Below, piece after piece: positions 1 through 11,465 of a DNA stretch of 64,000 bases. The position numbers and the translations under genes were made by a program. The notes under the pieces were generated by a model. The model saw only the letters and a program-made list of their open reading frames with translations, did no database searches and was not told where the DNA came from. Numbering within the stretch: the stretch's first letter is position 1; each line of letters begins with the position of its first letter. Source of the DNA: Flaccisagitta enflata. Taxonomy: Eukaryota; Chaetognatha; Sagittoidea; Aphragmophora. The stretch is taken from NCBI GenBank assembly GCA_965153355.1, contig OZ231127.1, positions 74,090,001 through 74,154,000 on the forward strand, written 5' to 3'.

Positions 1-180
1 CCTCATAACTGGAATTTGAGCCTCGAGCATGAAATTTGAGGGGGGGGGGACGGAGAAAGACAAGGAGAAGGAGACGAAGAAGGAGGAGAAGGAAAAGAAA
101 AGTCCCTTTATGTATGTCATCGACCCCTTCAGAGTCGCTGCCCAAAATGGAAAAAAATAGGGGCCGACTCGATATAAGGG
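1..180 (+). repeat. Family A hairpin element, end fragment
   Basis: Starts with the GAATTTGAGCCTCGAG-type minisatellite unit, then a G-run and an (AAGGAG)-rich purine tract, and ends with a degenerate CATCGACCCCTTC...GCTGCCC box. This order is the same as the right end of the complete family A element at 5971-6615. The purine tract translates into an Arg/Lys-rich ORF that is not a gene. Confidence 0.6.
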
Positions 181-2384
181 GCCTGACTCGACAAAAGGGG
201 CCTGCCTCAACAAAAGGGGCCTGACTCGACAAATGGGCCCAACTCGACAAATGGGCCCGACTCAACAAAGGGGCCCGACTCAACAAAGGGGCCCGACTCG
301 ACAAACGGGGCCCGACTCGACAAACGGGGCCCGACTCGACAAACGGGGCCCGACTCGACAAACGGGGCCCGACTCGACAAACGGGGCCCGACTCGACAAA
401 CAGGGCCCGACTCGACAAACGGGGCCCGACTCGACAAACGGGGCCCGACTCGACAAACGGGGCCCGACTCGACAAACGGGGCCCGACTCGACAAACGGGG
501 CCCGACTCGACAAATGGGGCCCGACTCGACAAACGGGGCCCGACTCGACAAATGGGGCCCGACTTGACAAATGGGCCCGACTTGACAAATGGGCCCGACT
601 CGACAAATGGGGCCCGACTCGACAAATGGGGCCCGACTCGACAAATGGGGCCCGACTCGACAAATGGGGCCCGACTCGACAAATGGGGCCCGACTCGACA
701 AATGGGGCCCGACTCGACAAATGGGGCCCGACTTGACAGATGGGGCCCGACTTGACAAATGGGGCCCAACTCGACAAATGGGGCCCGACTTGACAGATGG
801 GGCCCGACTTGACAAATGGGGCCCAACTCAACAAGCGGGGCCGACTTGAGGATAGGGGCCAAATTGAGGATAGGGGCCAAATTGAGGATAGGGGCCAACT
901 CAAAGATAGGGGCCGACTCAACGATAGGGGCCGACTCGACGATAGGGGCCGACTCGACGATAGGGGCCGACTCGACGATAGGGGCCGACTCGACGATAGG
1001 GGCCGACTCGACGATAGGGGCCGACTCGACGATAGGGGCCGACTCGACGATAGGGGCCGACTCGACGATAGGGGCCGACTCGACGATAGGGGCCGACTCG
1101 ACGATAGGGGCCGACTCAACGATAGGGGCCGACTAGACGATAGGGGCCAACTCGTCGATAGGGGCCGACTCGTCGATAGAGGCTGACTCGTCGATAGAGG
1201 CCAACTCGTCGATAGGGGCCAACTCGTCGATAGGGGCTGACTTGACAATAGGGGCCAACTCGAGGATAGGGGCCGACTCGACGATAGGGGCCGACTAGAC
1301 AATAGGGGCCGACTAGACGATAAGGGCCGACTAGACGATAGGGGCCAACTCGTCGATAGGGGCCGACTCGTCGATAGAGGCTGACTCGTCGATAGAGGCC
1401 AACTCGTCGATAGGGGCCAACTCGTCGATAGGGGCTGACTTGACAATAGGGGCCAACTCGAGGATAGGGGCCGACTCGAGGATAGGGGCCGACTCGAGGA
1501 TAGGGGCCGACTCCAGGATAGGGGCCGACTCGAGGATAGGGGCCGACTCGAGGATAGGGGCCGACTCGAGGATAGGGGCCGACTCGAGGATAGGGGCCGA
1601 CTCGAGGATAGGGGCCGACTCGAGGATAGGGGCCGACTCGAGGATAGGGGCCGACTCGAGGATAGGGGCCGACTCGAGGATAGGGGCCGACTCGAGGATA
1701 GGGGCCGACTCGAGGATAGGGGCCGACTCGAGGATAGGGGCCGACTCGAGGATAGGGGCCGACTCGAGGATAGGGGCCGACTCGAGGATAGGGGCCGACT
1801 CGAGGATAGGGGCCGACTCGAGGATAGGGGCCGACTCGAGGATAGGGGCCGACTCGAGGATAGGGGCCGACTCGAGGATAGGGGCCGACTCGAGGATAGG
1901 GGCCGACTCGAGGATAGGGGCCGACTCGAGGATAGGGGCCGACTCGAGGATAGGGGCCGACTCGAGGATAGGGGCCGACTCGAGGATAGGGGCCGACTCG
2001 AGGATAGGGGCCGACTCGAGGATAGGGGCCGACTCGAGGATAGGGGCCGACTCGAGGATAGGGGCCGACTCGAGGATAGGGGCCGACTCGAGGATAGGGG
2101 CCGACTCGAGGATAGGGGCCGACTCGAGGATAGGGGCCGACTCGAGGATAGGGGCCGACTCGAGGATAGGGGCCGACTCGAGGATAGGGGCCGACTCGAG
2201 GATAGGGGCCGACTCGAGGATAGGGGCCAACTCAAGGATAGGGGCCGACTCAAGGATAGGGGCCGACTCAAGGATAGGGGCCAACTTGACAATAGGGGCC
2301 AACTTGACAATAGGGGCCAACTTGATGATAGGGGCCAACTTGAGGATAGGGGCCAACTTGATGATAGGGGCCAACTTGATGATA
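181..2384. repeat. 18/19-bp satellite array, left block
   Basis: About 230-840 is a 19-bp unit (GGGGCCCGACTCGACAAAC and variants). From about 840 it becomes an 18-bp unit (GGGGCCGACTCGACGATA, then GGGGCCGACTCGAGGATA), with roughly 85 copies. A higher-order repeat of 198 bp (11 x 18) is visible: the block starting at 1131 recurs at 1329. Because 18 is a multiple of three, several frames on both strands stay open for hundreds of codons. These periodic peptides are artefacts. Confidence 0.95.
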
Positions 2385-2964
2385 GGACGCACTGAAATTA
2401 AAGTAAGAGGAATTTACCCAGAGGACAAAGTTACCATTCACTTCATTATTTTTGCTTACGTCAATGCTTATTTTTATTTTTTGTACTGAAATGTATAAAC
2501 TTACATGAGGAAACCGAAATGTCACTGTCGAATGACAAAAATGCAAAAAGATTGAAAAAAATAGTGACAATCATTTCAGTAACTGCTTATTGAAAATTTG
2601 AAATTTGCATAAAAAATCCAAATATCATTAAAATAGGAACATAGCGCCCTCACCATATGTTATAGGAATCGTGCTATGTTCTTGTTTTGTTGATGTTTTG
2701 ATTTTCTATGCAAATTTAAAATTTTCAAAGAACCATGGTACATTGACAAAAGAAGTTTTTTATTGTATTTCGCATATTTTTTTCAGCTCAAAAGTAAAGG
2801 ATTGGAGTTTAAAACTGGCATATGCAAGTCAATTCATGCAAAATATGGCTGTTGACAGATTAATTGAAAACATAAAAACAAAAATCATCATTAAATTTCA
2901 TTTTATAAATTTCATGATTTATCTAGCTCGGGTAGCAAATTCTATGGTAATTTTCAGTGCGTCC
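2385..2964. mobile_element. TA-flanked foldback MITE inside the satellite
   Basis: A 580-bp unique segment interrupts the satellite. Its ends are inverted: GGACGCACTGAAATTA on the left and TAATTTTCAGTGCGTCC on the right. TA lies at 2383-2384 and again at 2965-2966, and removing the element plus one TA restores the satellite unit. Inside is a second inverted repeat around 2590-2730, with a GAACATAGC/GCTATGTTC stem at its centre. TA duplication fits the Tc1/mariner group. There is no transposase ORF. Confidence 0.85.
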
Positions 2965-4140
2965 TAGGGGCCAAGTTGACAGTTTAGGCTAACTTGACGA
3001 TAGGGGCCAACTTGAGGATAGGGGCCAACTTGATAATTGGGGCCAACTTGACGATTGGGGCCAACTTGACGATTGGGGCCAACTTGACCATAGGGGCCAA
3101 CTTGACCATAGGGGCCAACTTGACCATAGGGGCCAACTTGACCATAGGGGCCAACTTGACCATGGGGGCCAACTTGACCATAGGGGCCAACTTGACGATA
3201 GGGGCCAACTTGACGATAGGGGCCAACTTGACGATAGGGGCCAACTTGACGATAGGGGCCAACTTGACGATAGGGGCCAACTTGACGATAGGGGCCAACT
3301 TGACGATAGGGGCCAACTTGACGATAGGGGCCAACTTGACGATAGGGGCGAACTTGACGATAGGGGCCAACTTGAGGATAGGGGCCAACTTGACGATAGG
3401 GGCCAACTTGACGATAGGGGCCAACTTGACGATAGGGGCCAACTTGACGATAGGGGCCAACTTGACGATAGGGGCCAACTTGACGATAGGGGCCAACTTG
3501 ACGATAGGGGCCAACTTGACGATAGGGGCCAACTTGACGATAGGGGCCAACTTGACGATAGGGGCCAACTTGACGATAGGGGCCAACTTGACGATAGGGG
3601 CCAACTTGACGATAGGGGCCAACTTGACGATAGGGGCCAACTTGACGATAGGGGCCAACTTGACAATAGGGGCCAACTTGACGATAGGGGCCAACTTGAC
3701 AATAGGGGCCAACTTGACAATAGGGGCCAACTTGACAATAGGGGCCAACTTGACAATAGGGGCCAACTTGACAATAGGGGCCAACTTGACAATAGGGGCC
3801 AACTTGACAATAGGGGCCAACTTGACAATAGGGGCCAACTTGACAATAGGGGCCAACTTGACAATAGGGGCCAACTTGACAATAGGGGCCAACTTGACAA
3901 TAGGGGCCAACTTGACAATAGGGGCCAACTTGACAATAGGGGCCAACTTGACAATAGGGGCCAACTTGACAATAGGGGCCAACTTGACAATAGGGGCCAA
4001 CTTGATGATAGGGGCCAACTTGACAATAGGGGCCAACTTGACGATAGGGGCCAACTTGACGATATGGGCCAACTTGAAGATAGGGGCCAACTTAACAATA
4101 GGGGCCAACTTGATAGGGGCCAACTTGATGATAGGGGCCG
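2965..4140. repeat. 18-bp satellite array, right block
   Basis: This continues the same satellite with the variant unit GGGGCCAACTTGACGATA, later GGGGCCAACTTGACAATA, about 65 copies. Variants occur in runs (CCATA, CGATA, CAATA), which indicates local amplification of single variants. All ORFs here are repeat artefacts. Confidence 0.95.
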
Positions 4141-4545
4141 ACTATCAAAAAAGGCTTAATACACAGGCCAAGGTGGTGCGCCTGACGTTATTTATTCCTA
4201 GGACTATCCCTAGCTCTATGTCCGTAGCCTTATCCTTAGCTCTGTCTCTAGACCAATACGCAGACCTTTTCCAAGACCCATCTCAAGCTCTATCCGACCT
4301 ATTCCAAGCACTATGAGCACTATTAGAAGCTTCAACAGTCCTATCACCAATAGTAATTCAATTGTCTCTAAACGTGACAGAATATGATTACTGATGAATA
4401 TCTAGTTTTTTTTAGAGATTTTAATCATTTTAGCCGTTTGAAACTCAAACGTTACCTACCGACCGACCGAGGGACAGAGCCTCTTATAGAGGTGCGTTAG
4501 CGCACCTAAAAAGGGCCGACTATACAAAATAGGCCAACTTGAGGG
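4141..4545. repeat. Low-information stretch ending in a family D palindrome
   Basis: 4141-4440 has no recognisable gene, although CCTTATCCTTAGCTCTGTC-like words recur. 4455-4510 is a family D end: a GACCGACCGA microsatellite, then a GAGGTGCGTTAGCGCACCT hairpin followed by AAAA. Confidence 0.5.
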
Positions 4546-4720
4546 GGGAGCAGGGCAGCGGCCCCGAAGGGGTCGATGACCTATGCTTTCACACATATGG
4601 GGAATTTTCTCCTCCCTCCTCCTCCTCCGCACCTCCCCTCCCCCCAGCCTCCAGGCCCATTTCTCTGCCTGGAGGCCCATATCCCAGCCTCGAGGCACAA
4701 TGCAACTTCAACTGAATTTA
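4546..4720 (+). repeat. Family A hairpin element, half copy
   Basis: GGGCAGCGGCCCCGAAGGGG is followed by TCGATGACCTATGC, CACATATGGGGAATTTTC and a (CCT)n tract, then a few minisatellite units (GGAGGCCCATATCCCAGCCT). This is the left half of a family A unit next to the satellite. Confidence 0.7.
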
Positions 4721-4883
4721 AGTGGGGCCCCTTTGCGCCCCGTTGATACTTAGACCAGATTTGACCTAATGCAAATGAAATACACTAAGCGTAAACTCTA
4801 TCATGTTTTTCTTATAACATACATGATACATATGATGAATCCACTTTAGCATGTCATGGTATGCCTATGCTCTTAACAGAGAG

Positions 4884-4890
<7 letters not shown>

Positions 4891-4960
<70 letters not shown>
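4891..4960. repeat. (GA)n microsatellite
   Basis: About 35 dinucleotide units of GA, directly visible. Confidence 0.95.
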
Positions 4961-4962
<2 letters not shown>

Positions 4963-5084
4963 TGTGGGCCCACTTTCACTCAGTCTTATATGGTAGGCCC
5001 CATTGAAATAAGGGTATGAAATGAGGGCCTGTCAATGGGGCGCAACAGGGCGCAACAGGGCCCAACTGGCCCTGTGTATTATTG

Positions 5085-5625
5085 ATGAACAGGTCGCCCA
5101 AGGGCAATATGTGGACAGCGATACCCATTGCCCTGCTTTGAGTGATTGTGAATTGGAGTGAGGGGGAGCAAGGCAGTGGCCCCGAAGGGGACAATGTCCT
5201 GTAGAACACAGGGGGAATTTTGTTTTTCCTGCCTCAAGAAGTGGATGAGATGCTGACTGAAGGCCTTCAAGAGCCTTAACTGAGGTCTAAGAAGGCTGAT
5301 GTGAGGCCTGAGAATGTCAATTGGAAGCTTGAGATAGCTGGCCCTGAGAATTTGGATTTGAGGCCTGAGAGGCTGGATTTGAGACCTGAGAGGCTGGATT
5401 TAAGGTCTGAGAGGCTGGATTTGAGGTCTGAGAGGCTGGATTTGAGGCCTGAGAGGCTGGATTTGAGGCCTGAGACGCTGGATTTGAGGCCTGAGAGGTC
5501 AGATTTTAGGCCTGAGGGGCCCAATGAGGGGGGGGGGACAAACGAACGAACGGACAAACGAATGAAAGTCCCCTGTGTTCTACAGGACATCGTTCCCTTC
5601 GGGGCCGCTGCCCAAAAAGCCTAGA
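5085..5625. mobile_element. Family B hairpin-ended minisatellite element
   Basis: Outer segment GCCCAAGGGCAATATGTGG...CAGCGATACCC is followed by the hairpin box GGCCCCGAAGGGGACAATG and TCCTGTAGAACACAGGGGGA. Then come about ten ~21-bp units (GAGGCTGGATTTGAGGCCT), a (GGACAAAC)n tract, and the same box in inverse orientation (CCCTGTGTTCTACAGGACAT, then CCCTTCGGGGCCGCTGCCC). The inverted ends around a tandem core suggest a non-autonomous mobile unit. Confidence 0.65.
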
Positions 5626-5629
5626 AGTT

Positions 5630-5975
5630 GCATTGTGCAAGGCCCAAATTCCAGTCTTGAGGCCCAAATCCCTGGAGAGTGGAATCTGGGCCTTGGGATT
5701 GGAATTTGGGCCTTGAGGGTGGGATTTGGGCCTCAAGACTGGAATTTGGGCCTCGAGGCTAGGATATGAGCCTCCAGGCTGAGAAATGGGCCTGGAGGCT
5801 GGGGGAGGGGGGGTACGGAGGAGGAGGAGGAGAAGGAGAAGGAGGAGAAAATTCCCCATATGTGTGAAAGCATCGGTCATCGACCCCTTTGGAGCCGCTG
5901 CCCAAAAGGGGACCGACCGACCGACTGACCGACCGACATAGCGGGGTGTACAGTCGCGTAGCACGCGACTAAAAA
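5630..5975. repeat. Family A half copy joined to a family C end
   Basis: Minisatellite units (GAGGCCCAAATTCCAGTCTT type) change orientation inside the array. They are followed by the purine tract, CATATGTGTGAAAGCAT and the CCCCTTTGGAGCCGCTGCCC box (to about 5910). Next is a (GACCGACC)n tract and the family C palindrome, here GTCGCGTAGCACGCGAC. Confidence 0.65.
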
Positions 5976-6615
5976 TGAAATAGTCGCAAAAGCGTTAGAT
6001 GGTCAGCGGTACCCGTTGCCCCTATGTGAGTTTATGTGGGTGTGAGGTGGTTAGAGGGGCAGCGGCCCCGAAGGGGCCGATGACCTATGCTGTTTTTATT
6101 TGAGCCTCAAGGCTGGAATTAGGGCCTTGAGGCTGGGATTTGAGCCTCGAGGCTGGGATTTGAGCCTCAGGACTCAGATTTGAGCCTCAAGGCCGGGATT
6201 TGAGCCTCGAGGCTGGGATTTGAGCCTCGAGGCTGAGATTTGAGCCTCAAGGCTGAGATTTGAGCCTCAAGGCTGGAATTTGAGCCTTGTGGCTGGGATT
6301 TGAGCCTCGAGACTGGGATTTGAGCCCCGAAGCTGGGAATTGAGGCTGGAATTTGAGCCTTGAGGTTGGAATTTGAGCCTCGAGGTTGGAATTTGAGCCT
6401 CGAGGCTGGAATTTGAGCCTCCAGGCTGGAATTTGAGCCTCCAGGCTGGGATTTGAGCCTCCAGGCTGGAATTTGGGTCTTGAGGCTGAGATATGGGCCT
6501 GGAATCTGAGGGGGGGGTACGAAGAAGAAGGAGAAGGAGAAGGAGAAGGAGAAGGAGAAATTTCTGCATATGTGAACGCATAGGTCATCGGCCCCTTCGG
6601 GGCCGCTGCCCAAAA
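5971..6615. mobile_element. Complete family A hairpin-ended minisatellite element
   Basis: Best full copy. An outer end (AATAGTCGCAAAAGCGTTAG, then GGTCAGCGGTACCCGTTGCC) leads into a hairpin box GGCCCCGAAGGGGCC with GATGACCTATGC. About 18 units of ~20 bp follow (TTTGAGCCTCAAGGCTGGGA), then an (AGAAGG)n tract, CATATG and the inverse box GCATAGGTCATCGGCCCCTT. The flanking boxes are inverted repeats of each other. Confidence 0.7.
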
Positions 6616-6662
6616 AGGAGATGAAGTGTAAAGTTGTACATTGTCGTCCTAGGCTGTTTTAA

Positions 6663-6797
6663 GTCGCGTGCACGCGACTCTACAACCCGCTCTGTCCCTC
6701 GGTTGGTCGGTCAGTCGGTCACGCTTAGCTTTTTTTCGCCGCCCCTGCCCACCCGCACGCAACTCAGGAAGCCGTGTATCCGGCCTTGTTCCTCCAA
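6663..6797 (-). mobile_element. Family C palindrome-ended element
   Basis: One end is the palindrome AGTCGCGTGCACGCGACT, followed by CTACAACCCGCTCTGTCC, a (GGTC)n microsatellite, TTTTTTCGCCGCCCCTGCCC and the other end CCGTGTATCCGGCCTTGTT. The same order occurs at 20413-20575. On the minus strand it ends with the hairpin plus CTAA, which recalls Helitron-like non-autonomous elements; this is an inference. Confidence 0.65.
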
Positions 6798-7262
<465 letters not shown>

Positions 7263-7380
7263 CTTTTTACACTCTTCAACTCATGCATTACAGACAGGAG
7301 ACGCGACGGATAAATCTACGGTCAGATTGATGGACGGTCAGACAATATCTCAGAAGGACCGACCCTCTTGCATCTTGTAG

Positions 7381-7760
7381 AATGCCACTGAGTAGTTTCA
7401 TGTGGTCTAGGTGACCTGGGTAAAATATGCTAGTCGTTGCTTGATAACTACCACTCTGTAGCTGATTTGAGTGGTTTTTGTTGGTCGGGTTGGCCTGGGC
7501 TATATATGCTTGATTGTTGCCTAATAACTACTGCAGTGTAGCTGATTTGGGTGGTTGTATTGGGTCGAGGTGGCCTGGGTAAAATATGCTTGGTCGTTGC
7601 TTAAAAACTACCACTGTGTAGCTGATTTGGGTGGTTTTAGATGGTCGAGTTGGCCTAAGTCAAATATGCTCGATCGTTGCTTGATAACTACCACTGTGTA
7701 GCTGATTTGGGTGGTTTTAGACATATTGTATACTTGATCTTTGCTTGATGACTACCACAG
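7381..7760. repeat. 80-bp tandem repeat, about 4.5 units
   Basis: GTTGCTTGATAACTACCACT-like words start at 7436, 7516, 7596 and 7676, exactly 80 bp apart. Each is followed by GTAGCTGATTTGGGTGGTT. Units differ by a few substitutions. No coding potential is seen. Confidence 0.85.
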
Positions 7761-7765
7761 TACCG

Positions 7766-7871
7766 TCTCTCTCTGTCTCTGTCTCCGCTCTGTCTTTCTG
7801 TCTCTGTCTCTGTCTCTGTCTCTTTCTCTCTCTCTCTGTCTCTCTGTCTCTCAGTCTGTGTGTGTGTGTGT

Positions 7872-7962
<91 letters not shown>
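7766..7962. repeat. (TC)n compound microsatellite
   Basis: Long TCTC tract with TCTG and TGTG interruptions. ORFs on both strands are repeat artefacts. Confidence 0.95.
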
Positions 7963-7964
<2 letters not shown>

Positions 7965-8639
7965 GTATACGCGTAGAAACGTCCGTTTAAACTCATTCAA
8001 TCGGTTGGTTGAAATGGGACCAGCACTTTCCCACAGCATTAAGGTAGCGATCGACACTGATTTAACTCAGCGTCAGTCAATGATGAAAAGCCCGAAATTA
8101 GTCGCGTTTGGTAAAATTCTCTCAAGAAAATGTTTTTTAGACATTCTAGAATTTAATGATGACTAAATAGAGCCAAAACACGTCCCGAGTAAAAAAAAAG
8201 GAAAAGAAAATCCTCGATCAAAAAGTCGGTCCAAGCCGGAAAATGTAAACCAAACATCGTGCTATGGATATTTGATGCTCGTCAACCAAAATGAACGCAT
8301 CGTCGGCTCGGGTCGGCTTGGTGGCAGATGGCGACGATTTCAGGGAAAAATACTTCTCGACGTGTTTGGAAAGCAATCGATAGTTTATGATAACAAGCAC
8401 AAAAAGTAAGCTATATACCACAAGATTTCGTTGTGAAGCGTGTTCGCATTGAGGGATAACGAGATAAGGAAAGTAACACATAATTTTGACTTGGGCCTAG
8501 TTCGCGGCATGCGTCTCATATAGCCTCACGAGCTCTTGCGTGGTGACTAGGTGTTGTCTAACGATACTGAGGATATATCTTTTACACTCCCAAGTTCAAA
8601 ACTGTGAATTCTGGAGGACCTCCATTCGTGGCAGCATAG
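7963..8639. other. No gene recognised
   Basis: Mixed-composition DNA between the microsatellite and the retrotransposon. I see no convincing exon, hairpin or repeat unit. Confidence 0.4.
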
Positions 8640-9659
8640 TGCATTAGAAGCTCTTTTTCCCCAATATTATTTGGAGTACCACAAGGAAGTATCCTAGGCC
8701 CACTTCTGTTTTTGATCTACATAAATGACTTACCAGCAGCTCTAGAGAAAGTAATCCCTGTTATGTTTGCTGATGATACCAATCTTGTGATAAGAGGTAG
8801 CAATATTTCTGAATTAGTTACAACCCTAAATTCAGAATTGGATAGTCTTAGTGACTACTTCAAGGCAAATAAGCTGAAACTTAATGTTGACAAAACTAAA
8901 CTTGTTTGTTTTAGGAAAAAAGGATATGACCTGTCTGAGGGTATTCCTGATGTAATCCTTGATGGCTCAATCTTAGAACTTGAAAAAGATACAACATTTC
9001 TAGGAATAACTCTAGATGAGCATCTTACATGGGAAAATCACTGCAACAAAGTAGCTAACAAAATGGCCAAAAACACAGGTGTGCTAAATCGGGTAAAAAA
9101 AACTCTCCCAACAAGTTCACTGCTCACTATCTATAACTCTCTCATCTTCTCACACTTATGTTACGGACTTGAAGTCTGGGGAGCAACATTTGAAAAAAAC
9201 CTTAAAAGAATAAAAGGTATCCAAAAAAGGGCAATCAGAATAATATCTAAATCACATTGGCTTGCACATAGTGAACCTCGCATGAAAAAACTTAAACTAC
9301 TTAAGCTACCTGAGCAGCACAGACATCAATGTCTTAGCCTCATGTATAATATGACCAAAGGCATTGGGCCCAAAATTTATGACTATCAGCAGCGCCTCTA
9401 TTCAGATAACACTAACCACAACCTAAGATCAGTGAGCAATCACCCTAATAATATCAAACTGCAGCCTCTTTCCTCCATTGGTAACAAACGTTCTTTTCCT
9501 TGCCTCGCACCATCCTTTTGGAACGACCTCCCAGATAATCTTAAACAAATAGACACAAGGAAACGCTTTAAAAATGAGACCAAAGAGTATCTGCTTAGAA
9601 ACTACTCTCAAACTTGTGTCTGCACTAATCCTCTTTGTACTGATAGGAAATTTCATTAA
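8640..9659 (+). CDS. Non-LTR retrotransposon reverse transcriptase, 5'-truncated
   Basis: The frame is open from 8640 (a stop lies at 8637) to a TAA at 9657. The first residues contain GVPQGSILGPLLF (RT motif 4), followed by INDLP and the catalytic FADDTN motif (RT motif 5) near 8767-8784. After that come the conserved NKLKLNVDKTK and FLG segments and the thumb-like tail with KRAIRIISKSHWLAHSEP. Motifs 1-3, the endonuclease and ORF1 are absent, so the copy is 5'-truncated, as is usual for LINEs. The KRAIRI...LAH tail is typical of Jockey/CR1/Rex-type elements; I cannot choose between these clades. The remaining frame is intact, so the insertion may be fairly young. It would copy element RNA into DNA at a nicked target if complete. 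Confidence 0.85.
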   Translation, partial: CIRSSFSPILFGVPQGSILGPLLFLIYINDLPAALEKVIPVMFADDTNLVIRGSNISELVTTLNSELDSLSDYFKANKLKLNVDKTKLVCFRKKGYDLSEGIPDVILDGSILELEKDTTFLGITLDEHLTWENHCNKVANKMAKNTGVLNRVKKTLPTSSLLTIYNSLIFSHLCYGLEVWGATFEKNLKRIKGIQKRAIRIISKSHWLAHSEPRMKKLKLLKLPEQHRHQCLSLMYNMTKGIGPKIYDYQQRLYSDNTNHNLRSVSNHPNNIKLQPLSSIGNKRSFPCLAPSFWNDLPDNLKQIDTRKRFKNETKEYLLRNYSQTCVCTNPLCTDRKFH

Positions 9660-10014
9660 TTTTTCATTTCGCCCCCTAATGACAAATTTACCAATTGCAT
9701 TCCCAACCATGTACAAAACTTGTTAAATGTCTCCTTACCAGTTCTCTGTCCGCTTATTTGTTTTCTCCGTTTCATCCTAACAACAGCCTTTGAATCCTGA
9801 AAATAAATCCTTCTAGTCCCTCTCAACCTAAAAAACTGAACAAGTTCATCTTAATTACATCAACTCTGCCCCTATATGCTTCAATTATGACAATATTAAA
9901 CCAAATAAATCCTCATTACAGGTTATCTCCAAACATACCATAGGATAGGGTGGTTTTAATCCCTCTGATTTGAGACATTCTAAATTGCTGGAGATGACCT
10001 TAAAATCTTTTATC
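9660..10014 (+). other. Retrotransposon 3' region, plain part
   Basis: Directly follows the RT stop codon. AT-rich, no ORF, no clear repeat. Probably element 3' UTR. Confidence 0.4.
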
Positions 10015-10400
10015 TTCTGCTTTGATGCTGGAATTTGCCAGTGTCGTTTACTTTACTTTTAATTGACTACCATGAATGACTAAACAACAACAAGACTCCT
10101 GCTTAAGCACTGGGCCAAGCCAGTGTAGTACAATCTTATAACAACTACCGCAAATGATTAAATGCCATCAAGACCTCTGCTAGAGCACTGGGTTAAGCCA
10201 GTGTTGTATACTCTTACAACGAGCAACCATCAAAGATAAACTGCCAACAAGTCCTTTTCGCGATGCACTGGGCACAGCCAGTGTCGCTCATTTGATCTAA
10301 CTCACGACCACCAATTATTGACTGCTAATGAGTAATTTTGCTTTGGCACTGTATTAAGGCAGTGTCGTAAACCCTTTTAAACTCAGTCATCAATAAGTAA
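10015..10400 (+). repeat. ~80-bp degenerate tandem repeat with stem-loops in the LINE 3' region
   Basis: GCACTGGGCCAAGCCAGTGT-type hairpins (stem CACTGG/CCAGTG) start at about 10107, 10185, 10265 and 10346, with a half unit near 10037. The last copy carries compensating changes (GCACTGTATTAAGGCAGTGT). Spacing is 78-81 bp. The position downstream of the RT suggests a repeated structured 3' UTR. Confidence 0.7.
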
Positions 10401-11465
10401 TTGCCAATAATTCAATCTCCTTTTTCCTACATCATTAATGTTAACTCTAAAAAAACTTGTTTAGCTAATCAGTTTCATGATAAGTTTTTTTATATGTTAG
10501 CTAATCAGTTCAATTATATTTCTTTCTTCAGAAACCTATTTTCAAAAAAAAAAAAAAATTAGATTTGATAATTCTAAGTACAAACTGACTGACCATGCGT
10601 GGGTGCTTATTGGGGCACTCGTAAATTAAGTAACAACAATCTTTGGCTTGGGCGTGCATTTTGATAAATTAGAACCCTGAGTGACAATCACTTATTTAGC
10701 AGTGGATTTTTTGGCTGTAAAAGTCGTCTTGATAGAGTTGGTACCCATTCCCATTTTAGTCATCTAAATGCATGTACACGTGGGTCCATTCCCCTTGGTC
10801 GATTCCCTAGATATTGAATAAAACTGAATGAAATTGTAATTGAAAGAAATTTGAAGGAATTTTAATGGATGTTAAAAACTACAAAAATCTATCTCATCTA
10901 TGCACGCTCATGCCCTCTTGGCGGGGCATGGACTTGCTGGTCTCCTACAGTCTGCTTCATGCATCTGTAGCAGTCTAGTCAGTCCTTACCCCCGTTTGAA
11001 ACACCAAGACACTTTAAATAACCAAACTCTCCCCTTCCTCCTCCTAGACTTGTTCTCCCAACAGCCTAGTTCAATTCCAATGCAATCCACCATGATGATA
11101 TCCAAGTCACATGCGTCCTTCGTCTACAATTTATATCAAGTCTGCGTTCAGGCTGTTGGGAGGTGGACGATGGGACGGAGGACTCGCCACAAGAAACTCA
11201 GATATCAACACTCAATGTCTTAGTCAATAACCTTAACCAAACTATTTCTTAGCTGGTTCACATCGTCTCAAGCTTCCAACATTACATTTGGATTTTCTTG
11301 TCTTCTAATCATGCTGTAATTCGATTATCGCTAATTCCCATGATCTCATAACTGCTCTATGTAGGATTTTTGGCTTATTTGTGATCCATCCGGAAAGATA
11401 ATTGATGTCAATTGTTATCGCGTAGAGTAGATACCCGGAGAAATACATTTCATTTCATTTCATTA
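10401..11465 (+). other. Possible remainder of the LINE 3' region, ending in (ATTTC)n
   Basis: AT-rich DNA without a convincing gene. GCTAATCAGTT is duplicated near 10460 and 10498. A short (ATTTC)n run at about 11447-11465 could be the LINE 3' tail. A 107-codon ORF at 10900-11223 has no recognisable domain. Confidence 0.35.

Noticed and set aside
181-840. CRISPR array
   Set aside because: Units are directly adjacent without unique spacers, and the genome is animal.
280-2489. Very long ORFs (up to 676 codons) in the 18/19-bp satellite
   Set aside because: They exist on both strands and in several frames and translate to a 6-residue repeat, a direct result of an 18-bp unit without stops.
2984-4316. 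ORFs of 369-440 codons in the right satellite block
   Set aside because: Same periodic artefact; no start context, no non-repetitive domain.
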